Assembly: GCF_013364155.1 (NCBI RefSeq)
Contig: NZ_CP054916.1
Coordinates: 3,468,501-3,532,500 of the forward strand
Reading direction: 5' to 3'
From: Streptomyces sp. NA02950
GTDB lineage: Bacteria > Actinomycetota > Actinomycetes > Streptomycetales > Streptomycetaceae
Length of the DNA: 64,000 bases
Position numbers and translations under genes: made by a program. The notes under the pieces are model-generated. The model saw only the letters and a list, made by a program, of their open reading frames with translations, did no database searches and was not told the origin of the DNA. Below are positions 14,984 through 23,035 of the stretch, in pieces. Within the stretch, counting starts at the first letter, position 1, and each line of letters starts with the position of its first letter.

Positions 14984-16266
14984 GGCGTTGTCCTCAGCGC
15001 GTAGTCCCTCACCACCACCGCCCCCTGGTACGTCATCCAGATCGGTCTCGTGCCGTCGTGCCATCGCCAGGTGCCGTCCTTGTAGCTCTTGAGGGTCTCG
15101 CCCACGGCCTCTTTCAACTTCTCCTCACAGCCCTGCAGACCAGGCAGCATCAGCGCCCTGGCCACCCAGGCCGGGGTGAAGTGTCCGACCAGCAACGCGT
15201 CCACGGTTCCGTCATCGACGGGGCGGCGCAATTGTTCGTCGGTCGAGCGCAGATCGAGGTCTGTGTCGCTCAGCCATCTGATCCCTGCTCGTGCGGTGTT
15301 CTCGAACATCTCACCGTCGGAGAGAACACCTGCCGCGCAGTGCAGGGCGATCACGGCGCGGGCGGTGTGCGCGACGGACTTGGTCGATGCGCGCAGGCGC
15401 TCTCCCCAGTGGGCCATGGGCGACGCGGCGTCGTCGTCCATGTGGGCACCGTCGACGAGCCTCCGCGCAAGCCAGGAGAGTTGGGGGGAAGCGGGAGCGA
15501 TCTCGGCCAGGGTGGAGATCGCGACGGTGAGCACCGTCGTGCGATCCATGCCGACGGGGTCCTCCCGGGGGTCGAGCATGTCCTCGAGAAGCCGGACCGA
15601 GTCGTTCTTCGTCGCGTTGTCCAGCCCGCCGCGGACCATCGCCGCGAGCACCCATGCCGTGATCTCGGGTCTGGCACGGTCTCGCTGGGTGCTGGCCGCC
15701 CAGCCTCCCCCCGGCTTCTGGAGGGCCAGCAGAGAGTCGATCACCTGACGGCGGTTGATGCGGGGATCACGTATGTCGAAGGCTGTGACCATGCGCAGGC
15801 CGTACGAGGTGCCCACTGCCGTAGGGGGGACGTGATGGTCGTTCAGGTACTGTGACCACCCCGCCAGGGCGGCGTCGCGGTGGTGTACTTCGCGGAACTC
15901 GGCCAGCAGGCCGCGCGCGGAGTCGTCGATCACCCGTCTGACGGACGGGGCCTGGCTCGGGGGCTGGGGTTCGGGCGGAAGCGGCGCGACAGGGCCGGTC
16001 GCGTACAGCTGTCCGACCAGGCGCAGGGCGAGCCCGATGGACAGAGCACAGAGTCCGGCGAACAGGTACCTGACGAGGGAGACACTGAACCAGTCTTCGG
16101 GTAACGCGTAGTCGAGAAGGCCCTTGTAGGCGATGAGTGCCGCTGTGAACGGCCCCAGGGACACCAAGGCGTCTTTGAGCCGCTGCCATGTGTCCGGACG
16201 ATCGGGCGGGGTCGGCGGGGCCGACGGGGCCGGCGCGGCAGGTCTTGCGCGGTTGGTGTGGGTCAT
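14974..16266 (-). CDS. membrane-anchored terpene-cyclase/prenyltransferase-repeat-like protein; contains TTA codon
   Basis: This 430-residue protein has a Pro/Ala-rich N-terminus, two transmembrane segments (about 36-53 and 64-88) and a large cytoplasmic alpha-helical domain. SLLALQKPGGGWAAS, GTSYGLRMVTAF and KSYKDGTWRWHDG look like the QW and helix-pair repeats of squalene-hopene cyclase and prenyltransferase alpha/alpha barrels. I see no DxDD catalytic motif, so a binding role is as likely as catalysis. Codon 55 is TTA (16102-16104). The ATG has GGGGGAGGG 7 nt upstream. It heads the operon with the EEP and cupin genes. Confidence 0.7.
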   Translation of the reverse strand: MTHTNRARPAAPAPSAPPTPPDRPDTWQRLKDALVSLGPFTAALIAYKGLLDYALPEDWFSVSLVRYLFAGLCALSIGLALRLVGQLYATGPVAPLPPEPQPPSQAPSVRRVIDDSARGLLAEFREVHHRDAALAGWSQYLNDHHVPPTAVGTSYGLRMVTAFDIRDPRINRRQVIDSLLALQKPGGGWAASTQRDRARPEITAWVLAAMVRGGLDNATKNDSVRLLEDMLDPREDPVGMDRTTVLTVAISTLAEIAPASPQLSWLARRLVDGAHMDDDAASPMAHWGERLRASTKSVAHTARAVIALHCAAGVLSDGEMFENTARAGIRWLSDTDLDLRSTDEQLRRPVDDGTVDALLVGHFTPAWVARALMLPGLQGCEEKLKEAVGETLKSYKDGTWRWHDGTRPIWMTYQGAVVVRDYALRTTPCG

Positions 16267-16309
16267 CGGTGTCCCTCCCCCTGGGAGCCATACCCGCAAC
16301 GCGACAGGC

Positions 16310-16800
16310 TCAGGATAGCTGGCAGAAGGGGCGTTTCCCGCCCGATCGGCGTGATCTCGGCGAAGGGTTCATGCTCAGGCGCCGCAGCCGTTTGCGGCCG
16401 CCGTGGCGGGTCTGGACGTCGTACCGCGGCCACCAGGACCGCATTTGCGGGTTGCCCGCCTTCAGTTCGTCGATCAGCCGGGTGCAGCGGGGGTCGCCTG
16501 GGTGGCGTCCGGCCAGGGCGCGGAGGCGGGCGAGGAGTTCCGCGGGCCTCGGGCTCCCAGTCGACGAGCACGTCCCGGGCCGCGGGTGCGCGGACCACCC
16601 AGCGGACGAAGTTCGGCGGGTGGTCAGCCGCCGAGGTGAGGCCGGGGAACAGTTCGCCGGCCGCCTGGTGGTGGCTGAGCACGTCGTAGGTGCCGCCGAT
16701 GATGTACGCCGGGTGCGGCTGGAGCAGCAGCGGGACGGCAGCCGCCTCGGGCGCGAGCGGTTCGGGTTCCTCGGGCTCGGCCCGTGGCGCGGGACCCGCG
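16310..16800 (-). pseudogene. decayed XRE/MmyB-like regulator
   Basis: The C-terminal ligand-binding domain of an MmyB-type regulator can be read in two frames. The first gives YIIGGTYDVLSHHQAAGELF to RDVLVDWEPEARG. The second gives ELLARLRALAGRHPGDPRC to YDVQTRHGGRKRLRRL and ends at a stop at 16310. One extra base near 16541-16545 causes the shift. The N-terminal helix-turn-helix is missing altogether, so this is a relic rather than a sequencing slip alone. Confidence 0.75.
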
Positions 16801-16801
16801 A

Positions 16802-16879
16802 GTGGGAATCGACGGCAAGGTCGCGGCCCTCACGGGAGCCGGCAGCGGCATCGGCGAGGCGACCGCAGTGCTGATGTGA
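16802..16879 (+). pseudogene. 5' fragment of a short-chain dehydrogenase gene
   Basis: The 25 codons read GIDGKVAALTGAGSGIGEAT, the NAD(P)-binding TGxxxGIG start of an SDR enzyme, then stop at TGA 16877. The rest of the gene is absent. It abuts the dead MmyB-like regulator in divergent orientation, the normal arrangement of MmyB/SDR pairs in Streptomyces. Confidence 0.7.
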
Positions 16880-16939
16880 ACGGGATCGTCGTCCGGCCGA
16901 CCGCTCAGAACCGACCCGCCCCCGGAAGGCGGCGGACAG

Positions 16940-17764
16940 CTATCGGGTCCGCTCCGCGGTGACCGCCACCGTCGTGTACGGCATCGTGAAGCTGCCGCCC
17001 ATCGCGTCGATGGCGGCGCCGACGCCTGTCAGCACCTCTTGCAACTGGTCCGGGGGGAGTTGGGTGAGGGTGCCGTGGGTGGGGAGCTGGTCGAGCCAGG
17101 CGTCGCGGGTGTAGGTCCACTCCCAGTCGTAGCGCCACTGCTCCGGTTCGGCGAACGCACCCGCCTCGCGGATCCTGTCGGCGGCCTTGGCGAAGAGGGC
17201 CCGGTACGCGTCCGGGCCCTGCTTCCGCATCGCCTGGGCGTTGAAGGGCGAGTCGGGCAGCACGCGCGCGTAGACCGCGGCGAAGGCTTCCGCCACGTCG
17301 GGCGGGAGCTGGAAGACGTTCCAGAACGCTGCCAGCAGGCCGCCGGGACGCAGCACCCGGGCCGCCTTGGCCGCGCCCGCGACCGGATCGATCCAGTGCC
17401 AGGCCTGGGCGGCGACGACCGCGTCGAAGGAGCGGCCCCCGGCGTCCCACGCTTCGAAGGTCGCCACGTCGGTCTCGACCCCGCCGCGCCGGGCCAGGTC
17501 GGCCATGCGTGCGTCGGGCTCGACGCCGAGCACCGTGCATCCGGCGGCCTGGAACTGGCGGGCGTCGATGCCGGTGCCGCAGCCGACGGAGAGGACCTCG
17601 GGGCCGGGGACCGCGGTGACGATGCGGTGCACCAGGGCGTCGGGGTAGCGGGGGCGGGCCCGGTCGTAGCGTTCGGCGTCCGAGCCGAACGACTCGGCCG
17701 CCCCGCGGTGTTGATGGGGTTCGTCCGCGGCGGGGCGACCGCCCGCCGGAGGTATAGTGGGCAT
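16940..17764 (-). CDS. class I SAM-dependent methyltransferase
   Basis: This 274-residue protein has motif I VLSVGCGTGID (about 58-68), an acidic motif II (GVEPDARM), FDAVVAAQAWHWID as motif III/IV and VLRPGGLLAAFWN as the post-IV strand. It resembles the UbiE/Tam group of small-molecule methyltransferases; the substrate is unknown. The ATG at 17764 lies inside the first of two palindromic operators, and the promoter layout predicts a leaderless transcript. The divergent TetR-family gene is the probable repressor. Confidence 0.85.
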   Translation of the reverse strand: MPTIPPAGGRPAADEPHQHRGAAESFGSDAERYDRARPRYPDALVHRIVTAVPGPEVLSVGCGTGIDARQFQAAGCTVLGVEPDARMADLARRGGVETDVATFEAWDAGGRSFDAVVAAQAWHWIDPVAGAAKAARVLRPGGLLAAFWNVFQLPPDVAEAFAAVYARVLPDSPFNAQAMRKQGPDAYRALFAKAADRIREAGAFAEPEQWRYDWEWTYTRDAWLDQLPTHGTLTQLPPDQLQEVLTGVGAAIDAMGGSFTMPYTTVAVTAERTR

Positions 17765-17773
17765 GCGCCCACT
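17756..17773. promoter_or_regulatory. TetR-type operator 1
   Basis: The palindrome AGTGGGCATGCGCCCACT has 7-bp perfect arms and covers the -10 region and the start codon of the methyltransferase gene. Confidence 0.7.
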
Positions 17774-17800
17774 ATGAGTGGGCACATGCCCACTCGTCAA
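17764..17800 (-). promoter_or_regulatory. leaderless promoter of the methyltransferase gene
   Basis: On the minus strand TTGACG (17800-17795) is followed after 18 bp by CATAGT (17776-17771). A start 7 nt downstream falls on the A of the ATG. No ribosome binding site is present, which fits a leaderless mRNA. Confidence 0.6.
17777..17794. promoter_or_regulatory. TetR-type operator 2
   Basis: The palindrome AGTGGGCACATGCCCACT has 8-bp perfect arms. It is centred 21 bp (two helical turns) from operator 1 and fills exactly the spacer between the -35 and -10 boxes of the methyltransferase promoter. Confidence 0.75.
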
Positions 17801-17836
17801 CCGGGACGGGTCCGGCGAGCGAAGGAGGGACGCGCG

Positions 17837-18436
17837 ATGCCGACCGGCGTGGCCATGCGGGATGTACGCGAGCAGCTGTTCGGCGCGGCCGAACGGATCC
17901 TGCTCCGGGACGGGCCGAGCGCGCTCACCAGCCGCGCGGTCACCACGGAGGCGGGCTGTGCCAAGGGCGTTCTGCACCGGCACTTCGCCGACTTCGACGC
18001 CTTCCTCGCCGAACTCGTCCGCGACCGCATCGCCCGGCTGGGCCACCAGGCCACCGCCCTGCACGACGCCGCCGGGACCGGCACGGTGGTCGGCAACCTC
18101 GCCGGAGCGCTGACCGATCTGTTCGAGTCGGTCGCCGTGGCCATCGTCGGGCTCGTCACCTCCCGGGACGAACTGCGCGCCCGCCTGCGCGAGACCACGC
18201 CGACCGGCGTCCCGGTCCTGACCGAGGCCACCGCCGTGCTCGCCGCCTATCTCACCGCCGAACGCGACCTCGGCCGCCTCGCGCCGGACGCCGACGTCCC
18301 TACGCTCGCCCCCACGCTGATCGGCGCCGGACATCTGCTCTTCGCCGACCGCGAGGGCACTCCGCCGGACACGGATGCGGTCCACAAGGTCGTGACCACG
18401 GTCATCGGCGGTGCGGTGCGGGAACCCAGGCGATGA
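17837..18436 (+). CDS. TetR-family transcriptional regulator
   Basis: This 199-residue protein has an N-terminal TetR helix-turn-helix at about 8-55 (REQLFGAAERILLRDGPSAL, then VTTEAGCAKGVLHRHFADFD) and a variable helical ligand domain. The ATG follows GAAGGAGG. It is divergent from the methyltransferase with two AGTGGGC-type palindromes between them, so it probably represses both genes and responds to a small molecule, perhaps the methyltransferase substrate. It ends 21 bp from the convergent conservon. Confidence 0.9.
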   Translation: MPTGVAMRDVREQLFGAAERILLRDGPSALTSRAVTTEAGCAKGVLHRHFADFDAFLAELVRDRIARLGHQATALHDAAGTGTVVGNLAGALTDLFESVAVAIVGLVTSRDELRARLRETTPTGVPVLTEATAVLAAYLTAERDLGRLAPDADVPTLAPTLIGAGHLLFADREGTPPDTDAVHKVVTTVIGGAVREPRR

Positions 18437-18457
18437 GCCCGCACCGTGCTGCGGACG

Positions 18458-19081
18458 TCAGCCCTGCTGGGTGGGTCCGGCGGCTTCGGCGCGGGTGAGG
18501 GCCACGTCGAGGACGACCAGGAGGGCGTCGCGGACGGAGCCGGTTTCGCGGGCGTCGAAGACGACCAGGGGGGTGTGTTCGGAGATGTCCAGGGCCCAGC
18601 GGACCTCGTCCAGGGTGTGCTGGACCTCGCCGTCGAAGGCGTTCACGGCGACGGCGAAGGGAATGTCCTTGTGCTCGAAGTAGTCGACCGCCGCGTAGCA
18701 GTCGTCCAGGCGGCGGGTGTCCACGATCACCAGGCCGCCGAGTGCGCCCTCGACCACGTCGTCCCACATGAAGCCGAACCGCTCCTGGCCCGGGGTGCCG
18801 AACAGGTAGAGCTTCAGGGTGGGGTCGATGGTGATGCAGCCGAAGTCCATGGCGACCGTGGTGGTGGTCTTGCCCGGGGTGTGGGTGAGGTCGTCCACGC
18901 CCGCCGCGACCTCCGTGATGGCCGCCTCCGTCGTCAGCGGGCGGATCTCGGAGATCGCGCCCACCGCCGTGGTCTTGCCGACCCCGAAGCCACCGGCGAT
19001 GACCAACTTGACCGGCAGGGGCGGTTGTTCAGCCGCTGTCACGGAGTGTGCCCCGTGAGTCGGGGACGGCACGGAGACCAT
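18458..19081 (-). CDS. cvnD: conservon GTPase CvnD
   Basis: This is a Ras-like small GTP-binding protein of the conservon type (207 residues). The P-loop is IAGGFGVGKTTAVGA, the switch/G3 region is LYLFGTPGQERFGFMW, and NAFDGE is the G4-like motif. CvnD works with CvnA-C in a membrane-associated complex likened to eukaryotic G-protein-coupled signalling. The ATG chosen overlaps cvnC by 53 bp; a GTG at 19042 would give 194 residues and a 14-bp overlap and is a good alternative. Confidence 0.9.
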   Translation of the reverse strand: MVSVPSPTHGAHSVTAAEQPPLPVKLVIAGGFGVGKTTAVGAISEIRPLTTEAAITEVAAGVDDLTHTPGKTTTTVAMDFGCITIDPTLKLYLFGTPGQERFGFMWDDVVEGALGGLVIVDTRRLDDCYAAVDYFEHKDIPFAVAVNAFDGEVQHTLDEVRWALDISEHTPLVVFDARETGSVRDALLVVLDVALTRAEAAGPTQQG

Positions 19082-19553
19082 CGATAACCCTTCGCAGTAC
19101 GGAGATGTCCTGGACTGTCCTGGCGTTCGGCACGTGGACCGCCAGATGTCCGGCGGCGCACAGGTCCTCCGCCAGGACCCGGACGACGTTGAGGTGGAGT
19201 CGCAGCCGGGCGGCCAGCTCCGCCACCGACTGCGGGTGTCGGCAGGCCGCGACGAGGTCGTGGCGTTCGAAGGTGAGCGAGCGCAGGGCCGTCAGCCCTT
19301 CCGGCGTCGTCACGATCTGGGTCTCGACCGGGAGCGGTGGAGCGGTGCCGCTCCCCGAGACCCGGCCCGCGGTCAGCAGGAACGGCCGGATCGCGGAAGC
19401 GCGGCCCGCCGGGTCCGCTGGTTCGGCGGCACCCGACGGATCCGCCGGTCTCTCCGCGTCCGTCGGCTCCGACGGTTGCTTCGGCTCGGCTCCCTCCGAT
19501 GCGGTCCGAGCGCTGTTCTCCGCATCGTGCGGGGCCGGTTCACCGGCGGCCAT
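19029..19553 (-). CDS. cvnC: conservon protein CvnC (DUF742)
   Basis: This 174-residue protein has an acidic Pro/Ala-rich N-terminal half and the DUF742 core: RPFLLTAGRV, PVETQIVTT, LRSLTFERHDLVAACRHPQS, VAELAARLRLHLNVVRVLAE. The core has a winged-helix character. I chose the ATG 7-8 nt after GAGGAGG over a GTG two codons earlier. It lies between cvnB and cvnD with a short gap and an overlap. Confidence 0.9.
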   Translation of the reverse strand: MAAGEPAPHDAENSARTASEGAEPKQPSEPTDAERPADPSGAAEPADPAGRASAIRPFLLTAGRVSGSGTAPPLPVETQIVTTPEGLTALRSLTFERHDLVAACRHPQSVAELAARLRLHLNVVRVLAEDLCAAGHLAVHVPNARTVQDISVLRRVIDGLRAVPDSRGTLRDSG

Positions 19554-19585
19554 CTCCACCCCTCCTCAGTGCCCTGCGGGACGGG

Positions 19586-20056
19586 TCAGCCGGTGGCGCC
19601 CGCGCTCTTCTTCAGCTCCAGTACGAGCTGGGGGGTGAGCGCGGCCCCCGCCCGGTTGGCGAACAGGGTCATCTCGTAGGCGATGTTGCCCAGCTTCGCC
19701 TCCTTCGAGGTCACCACGCCGAGCACGGCACCGCAGCCGATGGACGACACCAGCACATGGCCGCCCTCCAGATCGATGATGACCTTGTTGAGGCTGCCCA
19801 GGCCGTAGTTGCCGGACGCACCGGCGGCGAGGGACGTCACACCGGAGACGATCGCGGCGAGCCGCTCGGAGTCGGCCTGCTCGCGCAGCTGGGAGACGGC
19901 GATCAGCAGACCGTCGGAGGACACCGCGATGGCGTCCACCACACCGGCGGTCTGGGTGGCGAAGCGGTCGAGCAGCCAGGTGAAGTCGGCCGCGGCGGCT
20001 CGTAGATCGGTGGGTTCGTCCGCCGTGGAACCGCTGTTATCTGTCGGCGTGTTCAC
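19586..20056 (-). CDS. cvnB: conservon roadblock/LC7 protein CvnB
   Basis: This 156-residue roadblock/LC7-fold protein (DFTWLLDRFATQTAGVVDAI, VSSDGLLIAVS, LNKVIIDLEGGHVLVSSIGC) is the usual partner of CvnD, probably acting as a regulatory or GAP-like subunit. The GTG start lies within the last codons of cvnA (20-bp overlap). Confidence 0.9.
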   Translation of the reverse strand: MNTPTDNSGSTADEPTDLRAAAADFTWLLDRFATQTAGVVDAIAVSSDGLLIAVSQLREQADSERLAAIVSGVTSLAAGASGNYGLGSLNKVIIDLEGGHVLVSSIGCGAVLGVVTSKEAKLGNIAYEMTLFANRAGAALTPQLVLELKKSAGATG

Positions 20057-22505
20057 TGCCCGACTCCTTCCGGGATCGCTGATGTGTCGGGGGCGTGGGG
20101 GCGGGCTGGTCCGCGTCCCGCTCCGCCCGGCGTACGGCCGCCTCGAACTCGTCGAGTTCGGAGCGGACCGCGTCGGCGTCGGCGGCCGGGCGCACGGCCG
20201 GGACCGCACGGTCGCCCGGTGCGGTGGTCTGGTCGAGCGTCGCGCCCCGGACCCGGCGTCGCAGCGGACGGGAGGCGGGGGCGGCCGACGGAGGGGGCGA
20301 CGATACGGCGGGCCCCGGCTCCGGTTCCGACTGCTTCGTACGGGGCGCCGGGACGCGCTTCGGAAGTCCCGAATCCGTCGTCGCCGGAGCGGGCGTGGTC
20401 GGAGCGGGCGTGGTCGGAGCGGGCGTGGGCTCCCGCCTCGCGTCCGTCACGGCGGTGGCGGTGGCGGGCGTCCGCTCCGGCGCCGGCGACAGTTCCGGCG
20501 CCGTCGCCTCCCCCGGCCCCACCCGTAGCAGCAGCGCCGAGGGCACCCACACCGTGCCGGTGATCCCGCCGCCCGGCGTACGGCTCAGCGTGACCCGGAT
20601 GCCCGAGCGGCGGGCCAGGCCGCCGACCACGAACAGGCCGAGCACCTTGGTCGGTACGAGGTCCAGCCGCTCCCGGCGCACCAGCCGGGCGTTCTCCTCG
20701 GCGAGGCGTTCCGCGCTCATGCCGAGACCGTGGTCGATGACCTCGACCAGCGCCCCGCCGTCGGCCGTCACATCGGTGCCGGGCCGGACGACCACCTCGA
20801 TGGGGGTGTCGGACGGGGAGAACGCGACCGCGTTCTCCAGCAGTTCGGCGAGCATCAGCGTCAGGTCGCCGATGATGTCGGGGACGACGGTGACCTCGGT
20901 CTCGGCCCGCAGGGACACCCGCTGGTAGCCCTCGATCTGGCCGAGTGCCGCGCGGATGACATCGGCCAGGGTGGTCGGCCGGGCCTCCAGTTCGGATTCG
21001 CGGATACCGGCGAGCAGCATCAGGCTGTCGGCGTTGCGCTGGAGGCGTACCGCGATGTGGTCGATGCGGTAGAGCCGTTCCAGGATGCCGGGGGCGGTCT
21101 CCTCGCGTTCGACGGCGTCGATCAGCGTCAGCTGGCGGGTGGTGAGGTTGCTGACCCGGCGGCCGACGTTGCCGAACATCTCACCGACGTTGCGGCGGCT
21201 GAGCACCTGCCGCTCCAGCAGCGCCGCGGCGGTGACCTGCACCTGGTTGAACGCCTCGGCCAGATCACCGATCTCGTCGCGCACCGGGACGGGGATCGGC
21301 CGCGGCCGCAGCGGGGCGCTGTCCGCCGACTCGTCGTCCTCGACCTTGGCGAGTTCCTCGCCCGCCACCTCGACCACCTGGTGCGCGGCGCCGGTCAGGG
21401 CCGCCAGGGGGCGTACCACCGAGCGCCGGACCAGGAAGGAGAAGCCCAGCCAGGCGGCGAAGCCGAGCACGGCGAGGGCGAGCAGTGCCAGTGCCTTGTA
21501 CAGGGCGGCGTCGGAGAGGCTCTCGGCGCGGGCGGCGATGTCGCCGGTCAGGGAGTGGGTGATGTCCAGACGGGCCTCGGCCTGCTTGGTCTCCGCGGCC
21601 ATCGCCGTGCGCAGCCGGCCGGGCGACTGGCCCTGGAGGGAGCCGGGGTCGATCTGGAGCTCGGCGAAGCGGTCCTCGATGCCGTTCTCCTCGGAGTGCC
21701 GCTTGATCCCGTCCAGCCGCAGGACCTGGTACGGGTCGGCGATCCTGGCGAAGCGTTCCGACTGCTCCTCGAAGATCCGCTGGGCACCGACCGCGCGGGT
21801 GTACTCGGTGACGGCGTTGGCGTCCCGGGTCTGGGCGGAGAACACCCCGCCCTCGAAGGCCGCGTGGGCGGCGTCGGCACGCAGCACCGCGTCGAGCAGC
21901 TCGATCACCGAGGCCGACGAGGTGCCGGAGAAGCGGTCGAGTCCGATGCCGTCGATCAGGTAGCCGACGGCGGCGGCGTACGCGGGGTCGATCCCGGCGG
22001 CGGGGACCGAGCCCCGCTCGACCTTGTCCCGCAGCACACCCAGGCGCTGGACGTAGCCGAGGGCGCGCGATTCCTCCTTGGGCAGCTCCGAGCCGAACGC
22101 GGACCGCACGGCGTCGGCCTGGTCGTCGGTGACCCGCTGCGCCCGGTCGTAGTCGGTGGTGGACGGCAGGGCGGTGCCGGGGCGGGCGGACTCCTGCCGT
22201 ACGGCCAGCAGCAGGGCCTGCCGGTGCTCGGTCTGGATGTCATTGATCAGGCGGGTGACCTGCTCGCTGTCCCGCACCAGCTGTGCCACCCGGTCGGCGT
22301 CCCGGGCCTGTTGCACCTGGCCGTAGACGCCCACGCCGAGGAGGGCGCCGACGACCGTGATCGGCACGATCACCAGGACGTTGAGTTTGCGGCGGAACGG
22401 CCATCGGTCGAGGAGGGCGTCCGTCCGCGGACGGAACCGCGGGCTGTGCGGGGCGCGTCCGGACGCGTCCGGTTCGCGTGGGTGATCCGGTGTGTCCACA
22501 GACAC
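20037..22505 (-). CDS. cvnA: conservon sensor-kinase-like membrane protein CvnA
   Basis: This 822-residue protein has TM1 near residues 40-60 (LNVLVIVPITVVGALLGVGV), a large extracellular nitrate-sensor-type helical domain, TM2 (LALLALAVLGFAAWLGFSFLV), a HAMP-like region and a histidine-kinase-type ATPase domain (LLENAVAFSPSDTPIEV, VEVIDHGLGM). It ends in a long Pro/Ala/Thr-rich tail. Kinase activity of conservon A proteins is uncertain because the usual phospho-histidine box is not clear. The GTG is preceded by AAGGAGG. It heads the four-gene operon. Confidence 0.9.
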   Translation of the reverse strand: MSVDTPDHPREPDASGRAPHSPRFRPRTDALLDRWPFRRKLNVLVIVPITVVGALLGVGVYGQVQQARDADRVAQLVRDSEQVTRLINDIQTEHRQALLLAVRQESARPGTALPSTTDYDRAQRVTDDQADAVRSAFGSELPKEESRALGYVQRLGVLRDKVERGSVPAAGIDPAYAAAVGYLIDGIGLDRFSGTSSASVIELLDAVLRADAAHAAFEGGVFSAQTRDANAVTEYTRAVGAQRIFEEQSERFARIADPYQVLRLDGIKRHSEENGIEDRFAELQIDPGSLQGQSPGRLRTAMAAETKQAEARLDITHSLTGDIAARAESLSDAALYKALALLALAVLGFAAWLGFSFLVRRSVVRPLAALTGAAHQVVEVAGEELAKVEDDESADSAPLRPRPIPVPVRDEIGDLAEAFNQVQVTAAALLERQVLSRRNVGEMFGNVGRRVSNLTTRQLTLIDAVEREETAPGILERLYRIDHIAVRLQRNADSLMLLAGIRESELEARPTTLADVIRAALGQIEGYQRVSLRAETEVTVVPDIIGDLTLMLAELLENAVAFSPSDTPIEVVVRPGTDVTADGGALVEVIDHGLGMSAERLAEENARLVRRERLDLVPTKVLGLFVVGGLARRSGIRVTLSRTPGGGITGTVWVPSALLLRVGPGEATAPELSPAPERTPATATAVTDARREPTPAPTTPAPTTPAPATTDSGLPKRVPAPRTKQSEPEPGPAVSSPPPSAAPASRPLRRRVRGATLDQTTAPGDRAVPAVRPAADADAVRSELDEFEAAVRRAERDADQPAPTPPTHQRSRKESGSEHADR

Positions 22506-23035
22506 CCAGGTCCTCCTTCGATGTGCTCCTGAGCGGTGACCGAGGTGTTGGTGTGCCGAGGTGTTGGTGTGCTTCCGAGGTGGGTTGTGCTGTCGACCGC
22601 TGACGGCCGGGGGCATGACGCCGACGCAGTTGACGGGCGGACCGCGACTGTCGGGATCGCGCCACAGGCCCGATCGGCGGTGAACACTACCGCCTGCGCG
22701 CGCCCATGCAAGACGGGCCGGAGCAACCGCTACCGAATGTCCATGGTTTGTTGGGTTTGGGCCGTCTTCCCGTTCGCTTCGTGTCCCGCGAACCGCTGCA
22801 CCGGGGTCGGCCGGGTGTCCGTAGGGTGGCGGTCGGACGGAGGCCGAGGTCACCCCGCGGACTGGCTTGTTCGTTACCATGCGCGGGCCCCCGGCGACGC
22901 GCGCCGCACTCCCCGGAGGGGCTGCCCCATGTCCCCGAGGGCTGCCGCGCCGGGCGTCGTCATGCGTACCCTGTCCGCCTCCGCCACCCCGAGCCCCGTT
23001 CCGTCCGTCGTCCCCCGTGCCCTGCGAGGAGATCC
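22506..23035. other. divergent intergenic region between cvnA and a lipoprotein gene
   Basis: No gene is convincing in these 530 bp. A less GC-rich patch at about 22680-22760 and GTTACCAT near 22874 are candidate promoter sequences for the rightward gene, but neither has a clear -35 partner. Confidence 0.4.
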
